Shown one piece after another: positions 1 through 9,200 of a stretch of DNA of 22,333 nucleotides. This stretch comes from Choristocarpus tenellus KU-1152 (taxonomy: Eukaryota > Phaeophyceae). The stretch covers positions 1-22,333 of the forward strand of contig CAXNAD020000290.1 of assembly GCA_964200185.2 (NCBI GenBank), in the 5' to 3' direction. The notes beneath the pieces are model-generated. The model was not told the DNA's origin. It ran no database searches and saw only the letters and a list, made by a program, of their open reading frames with translations. The first letter of the stretch is position 1. Each line of letters starts with the position of its first letter. Both the position numbers and the translations under genes were made by a program.

Positions 1-118
1 TCTGTTGCTTTACCAAATTGTAATTGCCAACATTCCATGCTTCCACCACCACCACCACCCCCGCCCTTCCCCCTGCACTGAAATATGATACTCAATTATT
101 TTGCACTTTTCTGTGCAG

Positions 119-304
119 CTGTGTGCAAGTAAGAGTATCCAGGCAGATTCTACGGTGCCAAGCTCACTGGAGTCTATTCTTGCAGGGGCACCAGCAGCAG
201 TTACTGACCCTACATTATCGGATGATCCTGCTGTAGTGAGCTATCTATCTTCCTTGCTGCCTGTAGGGTATACCCCAATGGTGATCGACCCCTGGACTGA
301 TTGA
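119..304 (+). CDS. Terminal exon of an unrecognised gene entering from the left
   Basis: Positions 1-118 look like the end of an intron. A pyrimidine-rich stretch leads to a good acceptor (ttttctgtgcag, AG at 117-118), followed in phase 0 by 61 codons and a TGA at 302-304. The peptide starts LCASKSIQADSTVPSS and ends TPMVIDPWTD; it is Ser/Ala/Pro-rich at first, then more hydrophobic (VVSYLSSLLPVG). I recognise no domain. The frame is also open a few codons upstream through an ATG at 101, but that ATG lies in the acceptor tract, so I treat it as intronic. The upstream exons are outside the window. The gene is convergent with the large minus-strand gene that ends at 1563. A chance ORF is possible because the exon is short. 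Confidence 0.45.
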   Translation: MCASKSIQADSTVPSSLESILAGAPAAVTDPTLSDDPAVVSYLSSLLPVGYTPMVIDPWTD

Positions 305-1562
305 CTCCACCATATATGTTTTTTCTCCATACTTTCTTCACTCGATAGAGACTAAGAAGAGTTCTGCAAATGCAGCATAGAGCATTGTTTGCTGGTGAAA
401 GCTTGAGTATTGAATCCCATATTTGGTATTGCTTAGTACCTTCAAGGCTAAGGATGGAATGCCGTACCTAATGTCTTTGCCATAGAATGGATTGCCAGAT
501 TCTCCCCCAATTTAAGAATTGAGTATGTAACCTTTCCTGAACTCCTCATGGGTTACGTAAATAGCAAGGTGTATTCATGAATTCCGTTTAACTGTACCTA
601 ACTTACAACTCATGTAACTATTAATAGTCCTCCATATTACCTCTTGGAGGGGAGTGTGTCCTTTGAGGTAATCTTGTTCAGTGCAGTTTTGGTGGCAACA
701 TTGTTGAGAGGTATGACCAGTAACTACATGGATCTCTGGGTGCTTTACTATGGTGAGTCCCCCCTTCTCATTTATACTTCAAGAGGAGGAGCTAGTTCTT
801 GAAAAGCTGCACAGCTGGTGTTCTCAATTTCTAAAGGTGGTGGGGGTTGTTTTCACTGTCCCTTACTGCCTACTGTGGATGATGCAGACTCCTGGACAGA
901 TTGATCTTGCCCCCAGCATATGATATTGCTCGGGTGTCCAGGTTGAAGTAGCACATTATTGCTGATGCTGTTACCTACATGCTCAGACTTCTACTTGGAA
1001 CTATATCGAATATTCAAAGTGCCTTATGCCACAGTCCATGGTGCTGTGCAGATATCGAGATGTGAAAGGTGTTCTTGATGGGAAAAATGCGAAGTGAGAG
1101 GTATTCTTATTATGCCCTGCCAATCTCTGCTGATAACTTTCCTAGCTAGCAAAGACCAAGAGTTAGTCACCAACTTCTCTGACTGTGAATGAGCAATACA
1201 CATACATGCTCCAGCATGTTTGGACCAAGCACTCAGTTGGATTCAACAGTAGGGATATTTGAGTTTCATGAGGGTTGAGTCACACCAAAGTTCCACATAA
1301 ATTTAACAGAGCACAAGCGATGTTCAATGCAAGTGATCCCCCAATCTACCATGCGAGTAATTGCTATGATGAGTTTGAACCTCTTTCTGTATATATATAA
1401 GACATTGTGGGTACTTGACTGCTTTCATCGCCTCATAACCATGATACTCAACGAAACCTCTCTAGTCAACTGGCGTTTCTCCGTATCTGCATTTGCCATT
1501 TCGAGCAACATTTGATACCACATCACATCTTTTTGTAACCCGGACTATTGGATACCAAGAGC
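305..1562. other. Convergent intergenic / 3' UTR region, no gene seen
   Basis: This lies between the stop of the left plus-strand gene and the stop of the minus-strand coiled-coil gene, so it should hold both 3' UTRs. No AATAAA was noticed on either strand close to the stops. Only a short plus-strand ORF at 1327-1515 occurs, with hydrophobic, non-gene-like composition. No repeat was recognised here. Confidence 0.5.
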
Positions 1563-3270
1563 TTATTCCTTATCCTTCAGTCCCAAAGGTGCATCTTCTG
1601 GCTTCCATGCCCCAAAGAACACCTGTTGCCCCGTTCCAGTCAAAAGATTAGCCTCTTCAAGCAAGGGAGACATATCAATTTGCCCTCCACTTTTGCATCC
1701 TTTTGCTATCTGCCCCTTGTATACATCCTGTGGTCCCTTGACCTGGCCCTTGGCTGCTTTCCCGGGAAAATGTGAGTCCTTCCCTGTACTTTCTCGAGGT
1801 GATTTTGAATAGGGTAAATGGTCCACACCATCCAATGCAATTTCTTGTTTTTTCCTAGTCCTTGGTCGGCTACGGAATGCAGCGGGTCGCAAAGTTGATG
1901 GTGCCCAACATCGTGCCTCAACTGTTTGCCACCTGTTACTACCGGCACTTGATGGTCGCCGAGTGCAGATGAATCCTTGTGATGGGGGTAAAATGGGAGG
2001 GTTCTCCACCCCAAGGTCAGGGTGCCCTTCCTTACGACTGTGTTCTCGTTCATGAACTTCTACCTGAATCTTGGTGTGGGCACTCTGGGGGCGATGTGGG
2101 ACATAGTTGGGGTTGTTGGAGAGTTCAACTTGTAATTTCACTGCTCTTGGTGCTGTTGCAGGTCGACCACAACTGAGCCCTGTTGGTGCTGGGCAAACAT
2201 GAAGGGGCGATGGTCTGACTGAGGTTGATGCAGCAACTTCAATGAGTGCTTCTGCATTGCCTAGTCTCCGGTTTTCTGGTGGGTCTGCTGCTTGGTGCTG
2301 TCCTTCTCCCTGAACACGTGTTACTCTAGAGGAACTAGGCACCTGCTGATACCGTGCTGCAGCTTGAGTCTCAGCTGGGGGACAGGACCCATCACCAAGG
2401 GTGATGATGCACCCTGTTGTGAAACGGTTCCTGCTCTTGTGCTGATTTGACCTCTCAACCTTTTTTTTTGAGTGTCCATCTCCAGATCTGCTTTTACTTT
2501 CAGTGTTACTGTGCTTTCCTTTACCATCACCCCAGTCATTTGTCAGTGTTGGACCACTCTCTCTCGAAGTTGCTTTCCCCACAACACCTTCCCCTCCCCA
2601 ACCCCGAATGTTCTTGTACTCGGAGTAGTTGGCTGCCACCCATCCTACAGGCATACTTCCACCACTGCCTAGGAGGGATGAATCCTGCACCTCACCTGAT
2701 GATGGCCTCAAGTGCCTAGGTCCAACTCCTTGAAACGGATTGCCTGGAGGGCAGAAGAGACCAAACCCATTGCCGCTGCCAGCGGAAAAGCCAAATGTGA
2801 CAGCAACAAGCAAGTTGGCATCGGCAATTTCTCTTTCAAATGCACGAGCTTCCACCACTGCCTGTAGGCCCCATGCAAGCTTCCCCACCAAGTGGAGTAC
2901 CATTCCCCATATCAATGGGGGAACACCAGCAGAGGGGCGAGCAAGCTCTCCACAAGTCCAGCCTTCTTTGATGTGATCACCACCCTTATCTTCTTTCGCT
3001 CCCCTACCCTTACCTATATATCCAATCCCATTAACACACTGAGCAACACGTAGACATAAAGCAGACACATCAGACTGCTTTTGCTCTTCCTCAACAGCTG
3101 CAACAATTTCAGTTGCTAAGGTGAGGAGGGACTCCTCGGCAATGGTAGGAGCATGGGGAGAGTGTCTTGAGGGTCCTGCCTGGTCTGCATCCTTGACTTT
3201 GTCAATAATTTCTTCCGCAGAGAGGATGAGATCGGACGGGGTGAGGGCTGGCCGTGGTGCCCTCAGCGTG
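1563..3270 (-). CDS. Exon 6 (last) of the coiled-coil gene, with RPxSA-like motifs
   Basis: The frame is open from 3419 to the TAA at 1565-1563. Two acceptors match the phase 2 end of exon 5: tttttttggcag (exon from 3354) and ccgactgataag (exon from 3270). I prefer 3270. It follows a roughly 40-nt AG-free pyrimidine-rich tract and removes a Leu-rich segment (PWLVLLLTMFPLLL) that would be odd in the middle of a coiled-coil protein. After a helical start (TPSDLILSAEEIIDKVKDAD) the exon is mostly disordered-looking, basic, and Ser/Pro/Gly-rich. RP-type motifs include RPATAP (codon start 2165), RPQSAH (2093) and RPSSAG (1958). A perfect donor-like TATATAG|GTAAGG lies inside, near 3016, so an internal intron cannot be excluded. 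Confidence 0.65.
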
Positions 3271-6200
3271 CTTATCAGTCGGGAATGGTGGAGAAGAAGA
3301 GGGAACATTGTCAGCAGCAGTACTAGCCATGGCATTGCCTTATGGAGCATCTTGCTGCCAAAAAAATGGCCGAGGTCTGCTGAAACAGGGTATCTTAATA
3401 TGAACACAGACTTAACCACACACCATTACATCCGTACCAGCACTAGTGTGTCCAATAAAAATCCAATAAAAAGAAGTGTGGATTCTATTTACTGCACTTT
3501 CCCACGATTGTATGTTACCTTCACACCACTCCCAAAGCTCACCCTTGGTTTTCAAGTACCACTGGAGATGATTTAGATTGTTGTGCAGCATCTCCCCTCG
3601 TGGTTCTTGGAGTATCTTGTCTATGTTGGCACTGTTTGTGCTGAACAGCTACAGCAGCGATAAGAGCCCTTGCTTCCTTTGCCCCATCTTCTACATCTCG
3701 TCGGTAAGCAGCCACTTTCTCCTGGCGGCTCTTGAGTGTGATATCAACTTTCCCAAGGAGGGTGTAGACCTGTCGAAACCACACGAACATCACAAATGGA
3801 CATTACAAGGTACATGCACAAAAAAGCTGCACTGAGGTATAAATCTTTTTTTTACATGTATTACCACAAAGTACACTTTTGAGGTGTTCCTTGGTGCACT
3901 CCCCACCCAATTTGTTTCCCATACTCTGAATGTAGTCATGCACCGTTGCTGTAAACACCACTTTCAGCTAAATCAGGTTTCCTTTTTATTTGCTTTGTAA
4001 TGCTTTCTGTGATATCCTTACCCAAGTCTAACTGTAAGGGAGGGGAAGTAGATGTGGAAGGACTGCATTTTGAAACAGATCATAGTGTAGTATGACTTCA
4101 AGGTGTAGCACTTGTATTGCATTGTGAACTTGTGATTATTCTGGGAACTATCTTTGCAACTTGTGGAATCCTAGCAAAAGCTGCCCAAATAGGGTGCAGA
4201 ACACACGTACCCAGATCCTCCATTTCAAATTCAGGTTTGGGTGTAGTCTAAACTGGAGTCAGTTGTGAAGGAAAGTTTACTTATTCTAATCTTTCCGCTT
4301 TCTGTGAGTTCTTCATAACTTGTTGACCCACACCAATCACTTCCTGAAGTCATGTGCTATCCAGTTCATGGCAAACAAACCTACATACGAGGGAGTACTC
4401 CGTAAAAATAGAAAGAGTTTGACCTTCATTTATCCAGATGCCATTAATCCTGCCATATGTCAAATACTCCAGAGGAGTTAGTTACCAAGTGTTACAAGTT
4501 TGAGCCAAATCAATCAAGAGACAGGTTTTGACCCTTTCGCATTTTAATCTATCTCTCTTACCCTGTACAATACACTCTATTTCACTACTTCATGTGAACA
4601 ATAGTGTACGCAAAATTGATATTCCCCCTCTTCACACATAAAATGGCGCCACAATTAAGCAAAGACTCTTTCTGCAATTTAAGAGGGTAGGAGGTTTGCC
4701 CTGTTTGTCCGTTTGGGGCTTGACTTCCCGCGGGTTTTTTATGCCCTTTTTCGGTTTTCTGTGTGAACACAGTTACCCACTCCGAAACTTTTCAGAGTAG
4801 GAAAAATATACACAACTATAAAAGGTGTGTCCGGAGCAAGGAGATTTACACTTCCTAACAAACACGATAGCCAAAATTACGTCAAAATCGCAACATTGGA
4901 TTTATGACCCCAGTAGACGCGGCCCTACCCTCTTAAGTGCTTTGGGTCAAAATAGTGTCTTCTTTCCCTTTCTCGGGATCCTTACAATCCAACCCTGCCT
5001 ACCTCTCAGCTGATTTGACCCTTTATGTTTCCTCCTCTTTTTTATAAGTTGGGGGTGAAAGCTATGAGGTAGATCCGGAACCAAAAAGTCAAATCAGCGA
5101 CCGGTCTTCTGTCGTACAAAATTAACATTTTGGTCAGTAATGCACTGACAGCATCAGACAAAGTATATACAGATATGTATATCAAACAAATTGCATGACT
5201 AATACTTCGAAGTACTAGGGATACCTTCTAAGCAATGAAAGACTGTTATGGCTTGAGCAATAAATCCACTTGGGTTTTCAAGATTGGATGGTAGCAATAC
5301 TGTGTTAGATTTTTGAGCTAATTTTCCAAATGCAATTTACGTGTTCTGCAATCTTGAACAATACTGCATTTCTAAACTGTTAGAAAAACAACTAAGAGAT
5401 ACTAAAAAGAATCTAATGTCTTAGTTTAATCACAAGTTTGGCATTATCGCTCCTCGATGCTTGAGTGATAATTATATCAGATATATGCTGCAATTCATGC
5501 AGTTGTTAGTGGTGGCTGGTTTGCCTGAATGCAAATATGCTTAGGAATGGTGAGGCATGCCTCTATTGCATCCAAGAGTTCATCAACCCCATCATTGCCC
5601 AAGGGTCCCAACAGGTGTCAGGTCCTGAACCTACATGTGACTATTATGACCTAGATTGAAATAATAAAATTTGTGTCAAAAATCTATCTTGTATCGACAA
5701 ACTTGGGATACAATAAAATATACGATTTACAGTGACATGAAAAGACTTTTAGCTGATGTCCAATTTTGTGGAAGTGCAAAACGTCTGAGGATAAAAAAAT
5801 GTAATGATGCTTTGGTTTGAATTAATACAGGCTATCCTCCCATCGGTACTATTAATAATGTTCTGTCTCTGAAGAAGTAACACCTCTGGGACCCCATGTA
5901 TTGTGGAACCCAAGTCCAATAGGATCCCAGGGAAGATTGAGGGGATAACATTATGCTAGACTAGGTTCTACTTTGAAATGTTTGCTGAAGCAGAGTCTGA
6001 CCTTAACCCAAGGGTGCTGTTGTATTGTTGACACAATTTTCTAGGCTTGAATATGTAGGGTGTGTATGAACAAAGTCAAACAGGGGGATGAATGTGCAGC
6101 TGTGACCCAGCAAAGGTAAAAAAGGGTGAGAGCGACTGTTGCCACCTCTTCACGCTCTTGGCATGTCAGGTCAGATCTACTGCCTGTACAAAAACCATAC

Positions 6201-9200
6201 TCTTTCCCCCCCCCAAAAAAACTGGACCCTCAGGCCCGTCTCAGCCTTAAGCTAAAAACACTGTTTAGGGAACAGCAAACTGTTCTGGTGATAGGGATGC
6301 ACATGGTCAGCTGTACCTACCTGACTTAGGCTATTGAGGCCTCAGGTATACAATCCTCTTTAGGAATAGTCCCAAACATGATAGCCAAATCAAAATAGTT
6401 GTGGATGTCCTCCAATTAGCCACCTCCTCCTACTCCAGCTCACATCCACGCACCTGCTGCTCCATAAGCGACTCATCATCTGCATCAATACCTCCTGCTA
6501 CCTGCACCCCAATATCCCTTCTCCCAATGTCCAACCAGGTCCCATTCCCTCCCTCCCCGTTGCCTATTGTATGAATGGAGTGGGACGAAGTTTGGGATCC
6601 CCTCGTCTTCTTTGCTTGACCCATGAGGGTCAGCATCCTTGCCAATCCATCTGGAAAAAAAGATGCCCCAGTGTGACCTCCGACTCTCCTTCGAAAGAAA
6701 TTTAGCACAGTTTTCTCGAGAGTGCTCAGTAAACGATCGGAGTCCTCCACCAATGCGATGGCTTCTGTTGATGAAGCCCCTGCTGAAGATCCAAGAATGA
6801 ATCGTTGAATCTGCTTAAATTTTGACTATGAGGGTACACCCAAAGAGAGAGACATAGGGTTGATGGGGTAGTTGGAAGAGGGGGAAGTTAGACTATGAAA
6901 CGGAGAGTAGAAAGAGGATAAAAACGATATATTGGCTGCTGGTCAGTCAAAACTCCAACAACAGTTGTTTAGTTCCTCACTGACTCCCCCTGTGTTTGCC
7001 ACAGGTCATGTGACTCATGCAAGTGAATTTTAGTGATGACTGCGCTGATCTCAAAGGTTTCATGCAGAAAGACCGTAATTACCATGGCACAAGAGACCTT
7101 CCCCCTTATGTCTTTGTTCCCTTGTACCCTGAACATAGACTCAAGGTGTAGAATGAATGGTACCACATTTATAATACCAACGAAATTTTATTACCCTCCA
7201 CCCCTACCTCATTTCCCTTACACCCTTCTGATCCTTCATGAGCATGGAGCACCCAGTTCTTCCACTATCCTCACCCTCATGTACTTGTACTCAACAAGGT
7301 ACAGTTGCGCTGCTGCCACATTGAGGTGTGCTAGCGTGTCTTCCAGCTCTGCCTTCTCTGATCGCAATTTGTCCACCTCAGAAAGCAACCCATTCAGAGA
7401 AGACTGTGACGGGTGTGTTGAGCATGCCTCGTCTTTCCCTTGTAGTTTAGCTCTTTTTTCACCATCTGCTCCTTGATATCCATAGCTGGAGAAATCGCAA
7501 AAAGGCCCTGCTGGTACACTCAGCTGAGACAGAAGCTCTCTAGTACATCCACCACTCCCAATATCTTCCCTCTGTCTAGTAGCCATACACACACTATCAA
7601 TACCACTGTGGTCTACTTCGTGTATTGTGCTGTCTAGCACAAGCTCTTTCCCTAAGGAAGTACATGGATCAGGATTGCTAATTTCCTCCTCCCTTCCTAT
7701 CATCCCTTCCACCATCTTCGAAGTGCTGGTTGACTCTATCTCTAGTCCTGGCTTAAGCCCATCAGGAACTATCTCCATCTCACCTCTAAGATTGTCCTGA
7801 TCTTGCGCCAATTCCCAGGTAGTGTACCCTATATAACTAGGGGCACTAAACTCTTCCCCCTCAACGTTTGAGTGCATAAGAGCACTATTTTTTAATGAAT
7901 TGCCACAAGCACGGCTCTCCACTGCTTCAATAGAGAGCTCAGCACTAGTGCATGGGCTAGAGCCTCCTCCAAGACAAGGCCAATTTTCTGAGAAGGAATT
8001 TAGGGCATGATCACCTGACTGAACCTCAGATGCCTGTAAGCAGCTCAACTTCTCTTCCTGAACATAATGGTATGAACCTTTGCCCTCTACCTTTGTTTGC
8101 CCCCCGGGTAACACCAACTCCGACCCTCTGAAGCTTCTATTAGTATAGCCTACTTGCTCTTGTGGCATATAAGTAGTCTTGGCTTTACTTGGCACGAGTA
8201 ATGCAGGAGGCACAGGGTTGAGTGCTGCTATGGAACAATCCTCCCATGTACAGGATCCAGTAAGACCTCTACTCCCTTCAATAGCTGAAAACCTGCTTGC
8301 TTCCTTGCACAGAATTTTATCACCGTGTCGAACCATGGGCCTTGTTATTTCTCCAGCTTCCTTCCTCTTGAGGATATCTCCCATATCTGCCTGTGCCTGT
8401 CTACTCTCTTTCACATGAACCCCCCCACCCTTACCTCTACCCTCTGTATCTTGCTGGTGCCCTGCATTTTTTCCTCCTGTTGTCGGCAAGGGCAATGCAC
8501 CTGCCTCTTGGTAGAATAACAGAGCTCCAGGATTGATATGAGGATCATTCAGCTCTGGAAGCAAGGCCTCTAACTTATGCCTTGCTGAGCGAAGGTCAGA
8601 CTCAGCCTCAGCTTGCAGGATCCGGCAGTTTGCCATCTTCTGCAGGTGATGTGCGTGATGCTCCACTGCGCTGACGAGGGAATCGGCAACACTCTCCTTT
8701 TTGGCCAGTTTGGATTGTGTTGGTTAGATTGAGAGATCTGCGTGTTGTTAGATGTGAAGGGTACAGCAAGCCAACCCATCAAACATTTCTCTTCTGGGCC
8801 ACTGTTACCCATTGCACACTAGAGCTTTCAAAAGGAATACTACATAGAGAGGGTGGGGATCGAGACTATCATTTAGTGACCTTCTCTACTAATGTAATGG
8901 GCATAGTGTGGAATATTTCAAATGTTGTTATATTTTATAGCTATGGAGATTTTACATGTACCATAAAATGAATAAGATATCCTAGTGATCCATAATATTC
9001 CCACAACCAACATGCCTGGTATGACCTGAGGTGTCTAGGTCACAATGCAACTACTACATAGTATTTGGTATTTTGATGTGATTTGTCATTCACCTCCTGT
9101 GGTTCACCCATCACATCACAATCTATGTGAATGGTCTGTTTGTCACACTTGAGATATGACATCTGATCTTGAGACCTTTCAGCCATCAGGTTGGCCAAAT

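Larger units (their letters stand above)
3770..6453 (-). other. Large intron 4 of the coiled-coil gene, hosting a nested repeat
   Basis: This 2,684-nt interval runs from donor GTGCGT (6453) to acceptor tttcgacag (AG at 3771-3770) and is much longer than the other introns of the gene. It contains the inverted-repeat element at 4502-5019 with a second element inside it. No additional exon with convincing splice sites was found. The minus-strand ORF at 4585-4770 lies in the repeat and is not considered coding. A short homopolymer run (c)9(a)6 occurs near 6207-6221. Confidence 0.5.

Noticed and set aside
2447-2719. 90-codon plus-strand ORF
   Set aside because: Antisense shadow of the last exon; its composition follows from the low-complexity minus-strand coding.
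3121-3576. 151-codon plus-strand ORF
   Set aside because: It lies antisense to the last exon and intron of the coiled-coil gene, has no supporting splice or composition signal, and reads as a shadow of the minus-strand frame.
4585-4770. 61-codon minus-strand ORF
   Set aside because: It falls inside the nested repeat elements; related sequence at other copies is not open in the same way.
7033-7476. 147-codon plus-strand ORF
   Set aside because: Antisense to exon 3, whose minus-strand frame is longer and has clear coiled-coil character and splice sites.
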